DNA from: Coprinellus micaceus
Taxonomy: Eukaryota > Basidiomycota > Agaricomycetes > Agaricales > Psathyrellaceae
Direction: 5' to 3'
Assembly: GCA_951394405.1 (NCBI GenBank)
Contig: OX596338.1
Coordinates: forward strand, 3,100,001-3,164,000
Length of the DNA: 64,000 nt
Positions 23,255 through 33,694 of the stretch are shown here, piece after piece. The notes under the pieces were generated by a model. That model had not been told where the DNA came from, searched no databases, and saw nothing but the letters and a program-made list of their open reading frames with translations. Position 1 is the stretch's first letter. Each line of letters opens with the position of its first letter. The position numbers and the translations under genes were made by a program.

Positions 23255-24499
23255 ATGTCCCGCTCAGCCAAAATATCCATTCCAGCACGAGAAAGAAAGG
23301 ACCTAGATGCCTCTCTCTACTCCTCCATAGACTCTTTCCTGAAACCTCTCAAGACAACGACCCGACGACTTCAGGTCGTATCTACAACCTTGGCAAACGA
23401 GGAACAACTTCTCCAGCGAATATATTATAAGGGCAAAAATCAGCATCGCTCCGCGCTTTTCTGGAGACGGACTACGGAGATTCGGAGATACGCCGAACGC
23501 GCGAAAGTTCTGAATCTTTCCAACCTTCTTCAGCGTCTACGCTGTTCTTTCTTTGGAGGAGAGGCTCTGTCAAAGTCAGTCGGGCTCGTGGCCCTTGCCT
23601 CCACAGGAAGTATTTAAGTGCTGACTGGGATCCTCCAGTCAGTCCCTGCTCAAGGGTGCATGGAATCGCTATCCTGAACCCAGAGCTCTAGACGCTGTGC
23701 TTTCACGCGTCGTAGAGGCGCGGACCCTCTTCGTCAAGTTCCAAGAACGAACTACAGATGCATACAGGTGAGGTCACCACCTCACTTTGCCCTGATGCCT
23801 TACTGGAAGGTAGCAAAGCTCGTTTACAGTATCAATGCAATCTGGTGCATTCATCCAAATCCTATTAGTCTTGGCTGCCGTCTCCGCGCGGATGAATGCC
23901 ATCGCCCAAGAGCACCTTGAAATAATCGACGGGCTTATCCAGGCAATCCAAAGCCTGAAGAACGGGATCACCGCGACGGTAACGTTGTCTCGACCCGTGA
24001 GGGTTCTGTGTGCTATAGTAACTTCCCTTGCCAACAGGAGCCTTCCACTGCCATGGAAGCGTCGCAGCTCACTCCACATGTCGAGTCAGCAGGGCCATTA
24101 GAGCCAAATCGGAATGCTTTCTCAGGCCTGGCGTCCAGTTTTGCGGCCCAAAACCCAGGCAAATTCGTCGAGAAGGCATCTCTGCCGTCAGGCAACGCTC
24201 CCAATCGGCCCGATGTCGGTGGGTTGCCCCTTTCCCTATCGTTGGAGGTCGCTTTCTGACTCTCTGCCCAAGCCAAAGTCGCAACACGAGAGGGTCGATC
24301 AAAGTCATCGACTCCAGCAGTCGGTCCTACGAAATCGAAGACAGTGACACCAGTCCCTCGCACATCCTCCAAACCCAGATCATCGACCACGGCTGCCGTA
24401 CCCTCGAATCTTTCGTCAAAAACGGCGAAGCGACCATCCAAAGACAAGGAGAAAAAGAAGCGGAAGAAGGACGAAATCGACGACATCTTCGGCTTCTAG
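23255..24499 (+). CDS. Nepro/Rmp1-like nucleolar protein
   Basis: Predicted 338-residue protein in five exons: 23255-23574, 23639-23767, 23819-23978, 24038-24218 and 24273-24499. The N-terminal helical half contains LLQRIYYKGKNQHRSALFWRR, the hallmark shared by RNase MRP subunit Rmp1 and the nucleolus and neural progenitor (NEPRO) domain. A conserved helix follows (ARMNAIAQEHLEIIDGL). The rest is disordered, and the protein ends in a basic patch followed by DEIDDIFGF, a tail I associate with fungal members of this group. Rmp1 helps RNase MRP process pre-rRNA in the nucleolus. The link to that role is inferred from the motif only. The gene shares its promoter with the beta-adaptin gene. Confidence 0.68.
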
Positions 24500-24865
24500 T
24501 CCATCCCCTGGTTCTTGTTGCAATCGAAACTTGGTTGTATTGAAGTACAGATTGCGTAGGGCTTGCTGAAAGGCGAAGGTGATCCCAATCGAAAGAATGA
24601 AGGTGTATGTGATAAGGGTATGGACAAAAAAAGTGAGAATCAAACGTATGTAGCAGCAAAAAAATCGTGTCAGGATGCTCAAGTGTCCGGATCGAAGTAA
24701 CAAAGGTGAGGAGAGAAAACGTCGAAAACTCTATGCCACGCGTGCAACTACAGTCCCGGCTTGATTATAATGTACATGCACCGCTATGAACATTAGGGGT
24801 ATCAATCAACAGCCATCACCAAACGTCCTTTAGCCCTATCTCGTCGTAAATGCTGGGAGAGGCCT
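24500..24865. other. Convergent gap
   Basis: About 366 bp of AT-richer sequence lie between two stop codons. It should contain both 3' untranslated regions; no gene is seen. Confidence 0.5.
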
Positions 24866-26369
24866 TTAGAGGAGGAGAACGGAAGCGCCGAGGGCGGCCA
24901 TGACAGCGACTAGCAGGCGGGGTGCGCTTGCCGACGATGCACTGTTGCTGGTGTTCAAGCTACCAGCATTGGCGGTGCCAGCGTTGGGCGTCGCCTCGGG
25001 GGCAGCAGCGCTAGTCGCAGCAGGGGAGACGGTGCTAGCACTGTCACCAGAAGTAGCGAGAGCGGCGGTGATGTCCTGAGGGATCGACAAAGGAGTGCTG
25101 TCGGCGCTGGCGAGGTCGATGGAGCCGTCCTCCTTGATCGTCTCGGGGTTGGCGGCCAAGAAGTTACGGGTGAAGAGGACGTTCTCAGCGACGAACTCGT
25201 GCGACCAGTCGGGGAAAGCGTTAAGATCGATGTTGCCTCCCCAGTTGGCGGCGACCTTGTTGCCTTCGGTCTGCTTGCGAGTGTATGCGGCGTAGGTCTC
25301 GACGACGGAGCTCTGTCAAAGTGAAGTTAGCGGGAATTAATCCGGGAAGCATGTCCGGGTGAGCTTACGTTCGCGGCAATGGACTGCATCATGCCAGATA
25401 CGGAGGTAGCAGCAGCGAAGTTGGTGGTGGGGTTGACGATACCGAACATACCCTTCTGGCAATGACCAACGGTGCCGCAGAAGAAGTATGTGGGGTCGGT
25501 GCTGTTAACGACCTGGGTGAAGACGAAGTCCTTGTTCTGAGTTCCGGACGCGAAGACGGCGTCACCTGTCTTGTTGCAGGGCAAAAGCGCGGAGGACTTG
25601 GTGACGGTGTGGTTGTTGGCACCCCACATGAACTTGATGGTGTCGCCAACAGTCGCGTTCACGGCGAAGGGGATGTAACGGAGAACACCCTGGGTGGGGG
25701 CGACGATAACGGTGTGGGTGGCGCCAGTGCCAGTGCTGCCTGCGGTCTCAGCGGCGGTGGGGGTAGCCTTGTACTCAACGGGAGCCTTGCCGTACGTAGC
25801 AATGCACTCTGCGGCAACATCAATATCAGAGACGGGGGTCAGATTAACTATGGTTACGCACGTTGAACACAGTCGTCGTACGCGGGGCTGCCCCAGTTGG
25901 AGCTTCCGGATCCGTGGGTAGGGAGGGCGGCGGTGGTATGGGCAGCAGAGGTCGTAGCTTGAACAACAACCGAGGTGGTGTGCTCCTTCTGAGCGGCAAT
26001 GGAGGTGGTCTCATGGGCCATAGAGGACGTGGTGTGTTGTGCTGCACTGGTCACCTGATGGGCAGCGGACGAAGTGGTGTGGGCAACCGAAGTCGTCTGG
26101 TGCTGAGCGGCGACCGACGTAGTCTGGTGGGCAACGGACGAGGTGGTGGCATGGGCAACAACTACGGTCTCGTGGGCAGCAACCGAGGTTTCGTGCGAGG
26201 CTGCGGCTGTCGAGGCATAAGCGGCAGAGGCCGAAGACTCTACGTTCGCTGCTTCACCGTAGCCGTAGGAGGATTCGTGGTTGGACCTTGGCCGAGGGAA
26301 GCTCGGCGCAGCGGACGCAACGCTGGACAAGAGGGCGACGGCACCGATGAAGGAAGTGATGCGGACCAT
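24866..26369 (-). CDS. Secreted cupredoxin-like protein with Ser/Thr-rich repeats and GPI-type tail
   Basis: Predicted 464 residues in three exons: 25862-26369, 25369-25808 and 24866-25312. A signal peptide (MVRITSFIGAVALLSSVASAAP) is followed by about 100 residues of Ala/Thr/Ser/His repeats of the type HQTTSVA. The next domain is a cupredoxin: KFMWGANNHTVTKS supplies the first His, and FFCGTVGHCQKGMFG supplies the Cys, His and Met of a type 1 copper site. The C-terminus has a Ser/Ala-rich stretch and a final hydrophobic segment (LLVAVMAALGASVLLL) typical of GPI attachment. Such proteins are common in the Agaricomycete cell wall and extracellular matrix; their function is largely unknown. The gene is probably highly expressed, judging from a pyrimidine-rich coding-strand region upstream. 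Confidence 0.87.
25950..26225 (-). repeat. Degenerate coding repeats, TTSVAHQ type
   Basis: Within the cupredoxin gene about ten imperfect units of 21-30 nt encode variants of HQTTSVAA/HTTSSAAH/HETTSIAA. They presumably form an O-glycosylated stalk and are a likely site of length variation between strains. Confidence 0.65.
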
Positions 26370-27514
26370 TTTGTAAGGTAAAAAGAGCAAGTGACACGAA
26401 AGGAAGGAAGTGTGGTTGGAAGTGCTAGACTCGGTGAAAAAATCCTCCCTGGAGGGCTGCTACGTTTGAACCTCTGTCAAAGAGCGGTTGTCTAGCGACG
26501 GGAAAGGCGGCAAGTTAGCTTGGGGCGAGCAGGGGAAGGGCTCATGGGCGCCTAGGACCTCTGACTCACCTTGTACGAACGAAAGATAACCAGGTCGAGT
26601 CAACTCGACAAGAAAGAACGAATGAAAAAACGAATGAAAAGAGAGAACGAAACGAAGAGACGAAGAGGGAGGGAAAGGGATGAAGGAACCACACGACATC
26701 CTTCCTCGGTATTTAGCAGTGTGCAAACCCCATGGAAACGGATATCAGCTGGAGACTGTTGACAGCCCCTGTACCCATTAGTCTGGTTTGTGAGAGATAT
26801 CCATCGATACTCTCCGCTGACTGGCTGCAGAATCATTTCCTAGCGAGTTCCAATCATTGAAGTTCATCACGATGACATGAATGTGCTTCCTCTCCGGCGC
26901 TTGGCACTGGGAGACGGCCATCGAGTCTCATATCACCAGGAGGGGTGGAAACGAGTAAACATTCTCCACTGCCGGCTCTAGAGATACCCTCAGCCCGTTG
27001 TAATGACAAGATGGTGAGTAGCACTCACTACCAGGCGAGTTCCTCGAGGCGTTGCAATTTGCTGGAACGATATATCGGTAAAGGCTGCGAGAGGTTCTCC
27101 ACCAACCTGCGCTCGCGGCCGTTCGCACAGTACATCCACAACTGCCCACGAAGTGATGTGATGATCGCGGGGCGCTCTAGGCGCCTTTCCCCTTTTTCAT
27201 TGGACGACACAAGCGCCCTTGCCTGTATTGGCAGGGGGTCTTCCAGAAGTAACCAAGCACAATGATGCAACCCGCTCATGTTGCTTGCTATGTTTCGTAA
27301 CTTCGACGTTGATTCAGGCAAGTCGACTGGAGGCCGGCGTTGGTAAACAAGGGATGGTTTCAAAGCAATTACAAGTGGGATCATCAAGTTGTATAACGAT
27401 ATTCGTATCTATGGCATCAATGAACTCCATAGAGGTTGAGACAAGGAGGGGGACTTTGTGACAATTATCCAATGAGCACGATCGGCGAGACCGGAGTTCT
27501 CTCGCTGGTTCTCG
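26370..27514. other. Long gap upstream of cupredoxin
   Basis: About 1.15 kb. From 26570 to 26690 the plus strand is very purine-rich (GAACGAA/GAAAAGAG runs), meaning a CT-rich tract on the cupredoxin sense strand, a usual mark of active fungal promoters. The rest has only short open frames (the longest about 119 codons at 27028-27387 minus, unconvincing). I see no supported gene. Confidence 0.45.
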
Positions 27515-28559
27515 TCAGCGACCTGCCCCTCCCACTGGGATACGAGAAGTCGAAGCAGCCTTCTCAACGTGCCGACCGCGCTCGCGCAACGCTGCGAGAC
27601 GATCAGCTGTGTTCCCAGCGGTACGAAAATCTCGCCGAGTCGACACCGAGTCGTTGAGCTGCGGACGGGTCGTTGGTGGCGGCCTTGGGGAGGAGCCTTG
27701 GCTCACAGCTGTCCGGTGTCTAGGAGGACGAACTGCTTCTGGTGGAGGACTCGCGCCCCGATCCCGCGATTTTTGCCGACGAGACGAAGGCACCCGTCGT
27801 TCCCTGTCGCTGAATAGCCAGTCGGGGAGGTCAGACTGATCTCGAGCTTTGGAGAGATAGTAGGTTTTCATCGCTTTTGTAAGTCGGGATTCAGCTCCCA
27901 CAGGCGTGGCTGCAAATTAACACGATAAGAGATTGCTGCCTCCTAATTGTCTCCAGGAGCAGGCAACGCTCACCTTCTCCGTCTCCTTCGCCCACAGTAG
28001 ATGATATCGCTTTGCTCACGTTAACCGTTAGGGTGGTTACTACCTGTTTCCATAGGGGGGCAGCCTCGGTAGATTCTTGATTCGTCGGTATAGTCACCTC
28101 TGCGAAAGGTTCAGCTTCTTCGCGCTAGGGTTCCGTGCCTGCCTACCCACCAGGTTCTTGTGAGGGAAGATCTTCTGGAGGTCCCTCAACTCTATTAGTG
28201 GATCGTGGAGGCGAGTTCCAGCTCGCCTTGGGTCTGCTACGCAAGGACGACATATCTTCGCGAGCAGCACCGTAGTCAGATGATGCAGAGGCAACCGTCG
28301 AGCGCGAGGACGATGGGGGATATCGGGGACGGGGGGCAGTACGTGAAGTCGAGGCAGCGCGATCCCTTGAACTCGAAGCGGCAGGATCCCTAGATCTGCT
28401 CCTTGCTCGACTTGGAGCTGACGATCTTTGGGCATTCGAGCTAGTCTCCGGCTGCCTTTGTACGATGCTCGACTGGCTCTTCGCATGTTTCAAGGAGGCA
28501 GCTTGTCGAGGGTTGCTGGGAAGGCCGTAAGGGCGTCGAGGGGCAGAAGAGTCGCTCAT
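27515..28559 (-). CDS. Mso1-like protein with Sec1-binding-type motif
   Basis: Predicted 309-residue protein in three exons: 28151-28559, 27974-28099 and 27515-27909. The N-terminal 130 residues are disordered and Ser/Arg/Pro-rich. The centre holds PLWKQVVTTLTVNVSKAISS and then ESRLTKAMKTYYLSKARDQ, SDLPDWLF, which recalls the short Sec1-binding region of yeast Mso1 (a small partner of the SM protein Sec1 in exocytosis). The C-terminal 90 residues are again basic and disordered. The family call rests on this central motif only and is moderate. The gene is divergent from sulfide:quinone oxidoreductase, with 386 bp between the starts. Confidence 0.6.
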
Positions 28560-28945
28560 GGGGAGACGAGTCCGGTGAAACAGCGGTCAAGAGGCGTTGT
28601 GCAGACATTGCCTCTCAGCGAGCCCAGTAAATAGCAACGAGAGACGTCCATGAGAACGAATCCAATCTCTTCTGCGCAGATGGTGTAGTCAAGCAGAGAC
28701 GCGTGAAGTCATGCCGACCGACCAATCGCCCTCTCTTGGCGCTCTGTTCCGACGCGGGCCTAATTTCGGCCGTGGCGCTGCGCCGTGTATGTCCAGTCTC
28801 AGCGAGAGTCTTGTGCCTAGATGTCTAATGGTGCATGTGAGGCGCTCAGAATGAGTAATCGCCACCCGATAGCACATAAATCTTGCGCAATCTCTCCGAC
28901 GTCTGCCAAGTCAACCGCCTTGCTCGTCTGAACGCATCCAGCACC
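28560..28945. promoter_or_regulatory. Shared divergent promoter, Mso1-like and SQR genes
   Basis: 386 bp separate the two start codons. There is no clear TATA box, and I see no gene here. Confidence 0.5.
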
Positions 28946-30540
28946 ATGTTGTCGTCCACGACCCGAAGGCTCCTTACCTCCAGCTCCCGAACCCTAGTTC
29001 GCCAGGCAAGCACAGAAGCCAAGAACCATTACAAGGTTGTCGTGGTCGGAAGCGGTAGGAGGATTTACGTTCTGCAAGAAGGAAACCAGCTGAGCGCTCT
29101 GACAGGAAGTGCTGGTTTGTCTGTCGCCAACCAAATTTACAACAGGTTCAAGGAGGCCGGTACACCTTTGAACAAGGGCGACATCGCCATCCTCGATGCT
29201 GCTGAGGACCATTTCTACCAGCCCGGATGGTAGGTTGCAGATCCTCATGGCGTGGGGAAAGCACTGAACCGCAATCTGTAGGACGCTCGTGGGTGCAGGT
29301 CTCAGGCCGAAGTCTGACTTCCGCCGTCCCCTCGAGTCCTTGATCCCCTCCCACCTGACTCTCATCCCCGAAGACGTTTCGACCTTCTCTCCCACCTCTA
29401 ATTCCGTCGATACCACAAGCGGGCGCAGTGTGTCGTATGACACCCTCATCGTTGCAGCGGGGTTGCAGGTCAACTGGGACAACATCAAGGGCCTCTCCCA
29501 AGCCCTCGTCGACCCGACGTCAGGGGTGTCGTCCATCTACTCTTACAGCACTTGCGACAAGGTATGGAGCGATATTGAGGGCATCCGTTCGGGCAATGCG
29601 ATCTTCACCCAGCCTGCTGGCGTAATCAAGTGTGCTGGAGGTGTGTTCTGGAGCTGTCGGGACAATTAGGAGACTAACGCCCCGCAATCAGCCCCTCAGA
29701 AGATTATGTGGATGGCATGGGATCGTTTCCGCCAGACTGGGCGCAGCGACAATATTCATACGTCTTTCTACACCGGAATGCCTAGCATGTTCGCTGTGAA
29801 GAAGTACTCGGACGCTCTCAACGAGCTTCGTCTTCAGCGCGGCGTTGAAGGACAATTTGAACACAACCTTGTTTCGGTCAACACCAACAACCACAAGGCT
29901 ACCTTCAAGAAGGCAGATGGTACCACTGTGGACGTTGATTACAACACGCTGCACGTCGCACCCCCCATGGGGCCCTTAAAGTTTATCAAGGACTCTCCCA
30001 TCGCTGACAGTGTAGGCTGGGTTTCCGTGGACCAGTTCTCTCTCCAACATACGAACCCTGAGTACCAAAATATCTTCGCTATCGGAGACTGCTCTTCCCT
30101 CCCCACCTCCAAGACCGCCGCTGCTATCACTGCCCAGGCTCCCGTCTTGACTGAAAATGTATTCTCGTTCATGAAGAACGGCAAGGTCAACCCTCTCGCC
30201 AAGTACGACGGCTACACCAGCTGCCCTGTGAGTATTCCAGGGGTTATTGTTATTTTCTCCGTATTGACGCGTTTCGCAGCTCCTCACTGGTTATGGCGAA
30301 CTCATGCTTGCTGAGTTCACGTACGGTGCCGTTCCCAAAGAGACCTTTGGCGCGTTCGTCGATCAGGCAAAGCCCAGGAGGGCGTTCTACCACTTGAAGA
30401 AGGTATGCCGCGTTGTACCGTCCTCCAATGGTTCCTTCTAACAAGTTCTGTAGGATATCTTCCCCTCTGCGTACTGGAACTGGATGGTCAAGGGCCAATG
30501 GTTCGGCAACAGGGGTCTCTTCCGTCCCAAGTACCAGTAA
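28946..30540 (+). CDS. Mitochondrial sulfide:quinone oxidoreductase
   Basis: Predicted 445 residues in six exons: 28946-29054, 29106-29229, 29282-29640, 29692-30227, 30280-30402 and 30454-30540. The N-terminus (MLSSTTRRLLTSSSRTLVRQ) is a mitochondrial presequence. FAD-binding motifs are VVVGSGSAGLSVA at the start and NIFAIGDCSSLPTSKTAAA near the C-terminus. IKCAGAPQKIMWMA contains the conserved redox-active Cys, and YTSCPLLTGYGELMLAEF the family C-terminal block. The enzyme oxidises hydrogen sulfide and passes electrons to ubiquinone at the inner membrane, like S. pombe Hmt2 and animal SQOR. The closing WNWMVKGQWFGNRGLF helix is the expected membrane contact. The gene lies 129 bp upstream of the Src1-like gene on the same strand. 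Confidence 0.93.
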
Positions 30541-30669
30541 AGTGAACGGTCACGTGTCGCGCAGTAATTTAATGTGTATTTCTTACATAATACTACGTTT
30601 TGTTGATCGAGGCAGTCGCGTGTTGTGGATCTCAATCTTGTCCCGGACCCTTCAACACTCCAACCAACA

Positions 30670-33600
30670 ATGTCCCGGCTAACGGCAGCCCAGGTGATAG
30701 GCCTGGGCGAGTACCTCGAACCGGACTTCAACCCAAGCTCGTTGACGGTGTCGCAGCTACTCGGTGTCCTTGGCTACCACAACACCCCGTATCCCATGCC
30801 ATACTCCAAGCCAAAGCTAATTCAGGTGTTCAATGACGAAATCAAGACGAGGGCGAACAAGTTCAAGAGGGAGAGGTTGAAGAAGCAGAATAGTGCTCCG
30901 AGTGAGGATGGGATTACTGACGGCCACACTGGACAACCGTTGAACGGTGGCAAGAAGGTCCGTCGTCTCTGACTACGCCTTGTTGGTGGGTGCTCATTCT
31001 ACGCAGAAGGCGCAACCCAAGCCGGAACCGACGCAGCCAACGCCACGAAGGACTTCTCGCCGCCTTTCACAAGCGCCTATCGAGATCGAAGACAATAGTC
31101 CACCGCCAGTGGTACGGGTCTCGCTGTACCGACCTACGTCATTGGATATTGATCCTTGCCCATTTCTAGCCGAAGCGGCGGAGGTCCTCTGCTCAGCCGG
31201 CGCTCCAAAGCACCAGTCGTCAGAAATCGTCATTCATAGTGCCAACGCTGGCGGAGGAGAGCGAGCCTGAAGAGGAAGAACCGCCCCTTCCTCCGAAGAA
31301 ACTCGGGAGAACCAAAAAGACTGTGCGTGATGGTCGCACAATCATATCGCATAGACCGCTTACGTTTCTGTGGCATAGGCTGAAGTAACTGAAGCACGGC
31401 GAATAGCAGAGGTGTGCAGAAATTCTATTCGCATCTGTCGTGTAACACATGCTCAGACTGGGACACACAGTTCCCAGAAGACGGCGGGTGGGAAGACAAC
31501 AACATATTCCAATCTGGGGGCGAGTCCTCCCCTGCTCGGCCCTCGCCACGCGTAAGGGCCCCGCGAAAGAGCGGTATTCCCAAGAGGAGCCGCAAATCCA
31601 TGTCAGCCCCGCCCGACTCGTCGCCTACACGCAGCTCTCCATTCTCCCCGCCTCAAACATCATTTAATCCAAATATTGGGCGTCTGCCTCCGCTGAAATT
31701 TAGCCCGGCTCCTAGTCCACGACCTCCCATTAGAGAGGCGTTCCACCCAGAAGAGGTTAGCGTCGATGAATTGAACATCATCCCCGAAATTGAGGATATC
31801 AGAAGGAGTCCATCACTAAAGGAGGAGGAGGAGGAGCTACCTTTTGAAAATGAAGTCGTACAGCCGATGGGAGTGGAGGAGGAACTGGAATCTCCGATGG
31901 ACGATGACGGTGCCGCCGTGAGGTATGAAGAAGATGACGAAGACGTAGAATCCGAACTGGCGCTGTCGGAAATGCAGCACGAGAAACACGCCTCTCGCGC
32001 TTTGATTCCACATCATCCTCGCTCTGGGGCGTTGCAGCTATTCTATCAGGTGATGATCGTACTATTCCTGGCGGCAGCTGGCTATAGCACATACAACTAC
32101 AAGGCGGAATCGGCGTCTATTGGCTTTTGTGACACTGGCAGCACAACGAACAGCGCTTTGGAGTCTGTACGGTCTTACAGGGCAGCTTCCGAGTCTTGCA
32201 ATCGCGAGAACAGGACTACCCTTTATCTCCCTTCCCTGCGGTCGGAAGGAAGTCAGGAAGCTGATACAGAACCGTGTCCCCTACCTCCATTGATTCCCCT
32301 TCCACAACCGGACAGTTGCACGCCATGTCCCAACCACGCGACCTGCACACAATTCTCGGTTCAATGCGACAATGGATACCTCCTCCAACCGTACACTCTC
32401 CTCGGATTTATGCCCCCGCCCCCCTCGTCATTCAACATGACTTTGTCATCTTCTTTGGGCCCATCCGAAATGGCTTGGACGGCACTTTCGAACGCGCTAG
32501 ACGGTCTTCCCGGTTTGGGCAGTATCGCACTGCCTCCTCGCTGTGACTTGGACCCCAAAAGGCAAAGGAATATCGGCGCACTTGGAAAAGCGATGGAGTC
32601 CATCCTTTCCCAGGAACGCGGCCGGCGCCTCTGTGTTGGAGGGAGGGACTTGGACAAGCAACTTGAGGATTCACAAGGAGGAGAGGGGCGCAAATGGGGT
32701 GTTGAGATTGAAGAGCTCCGGGAGATGATGAAACGCAAAACTTCGGTATGTGTGTCGATTCCGTTGTTCCTTTCTCACTTTCATTCGGGGTTGTGGTTTT
32801 CTGGGGTTCTTTCCATGGTAACAATTGTCCTCGATGTATTAATTGCCTTTTGCGTGCTCTTCTTCCCATTTAGCCCCGGCTCAAGCCTACTTTTGACGAT
32901 ACATTCAATGAAGCAATTCAAGAGCTCGTACAGTGGGGTGGGGTTGTTATCGGTGCTGATAAAGAGTACGATCCATTTTTGTGTCGCTCGTGTCCTGACA
33001 TTGTTATATTAACGGGATCGTCGCTTCTAGGGGACATCGGTATTTGGCTAGCAGGGAGGCGGATCTCACCTGGGACTGTGTACTCACCGTCAAGTCACGA
33101 GAGGTCTGGCAAGCTTGGCGCTCCACTGCACTCGGTACGTGGCGGGTTTACTTTTGGAAAGAGCTTAAAAAGCCCCTGCGGCCTCTTATGGATGGGTGAT
33201 TGGGATTGCCCGATATGCCTCTATCCATCTCGCGGTGCCCTTCCTCTGGGTTTCCCTCTTCCCCCTGGGACATATGCCCGGAACAAAAAGAAGGTTTGGA
33301 CATGTACTCACGAAAACTTTCTACTTTGTCCACAGGTGGAGTGGTGGCCCTCATTGCCGTTCTCCTTGCGCGGCTGAAGGTCGCACAGCGACAATCAGAG
33401 ACACGCCGGGTTAGCGAGCTTGTGCAAATCGCCCTCGATACCCTGAGGAATCAGGAGATGGCTCACCACACGGATCCTGTGACTGCGCCGCAGCCGTACC
33501 TTTCCTCGATCCGACTGAGGGACTTGATTCTGCAGGACGAGCACTCGATCCCGACGAGGAGGAGGCTGTGGGATCAGGTCGAACATGTAGTGGAGGGGAA

Positions 33601-33694
33601 TGCGAATGTGCGGGCGAACCTGGAAGAGATTGAGGCTGGAGACGAATTGAGGGTTTGGAGATGGGTGGGGAGCACCGGGCTGTATTCTCCGTAG
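30670..33694 (+). CDS. Inner nuclear membrane protein Src1/Heh1/Man1-like
   Basis: Multi-exon gene of roughly 800 residues. The N-terminus (SRLTAAQVIGLGEYLEPDF ... LTVSQLLGVLGYHNTPYP) is a HeH/LEM-like fold. A long basic then acidic nucleoplasmic region follows with SP-rich and NLS-like segments (KKLGRTKK, PKRSRK). One membrane segment (LFYQVMIVLFLAAAGYST) leads into a Cys-rich lumenal loop (CTPCPNHATCTQFSVQCDNGY). A second membrane segment (GGVVALIAVLLARL) precedes the MSC winged-helix-like C-terminal domain ending WRWVGSTGLYSP. The family tethers chromatin and rDNA to the inner nuclear membrane and recruits ESCRT for nuclear envelope repair. Exons after 32744 are spliced through several short introns; exact borders in 30950-31450 and 32745-33340 are less certain. 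Confidence 0.85.

Noticed and set aside
25863..26381. 172-codon plus-strand Gly/Arg-rich frame over the cupredoxin stalk
   Set aside because: Reverse reading of the repetitive Thr/Ala/Ser stalk codons; no domain.
27028..27387. 119-codon minus-strand frame upstream of the cupredoxin gene
   Set aside because: No recognisable motif, no splice partner, and it lies in a promoter-like region.
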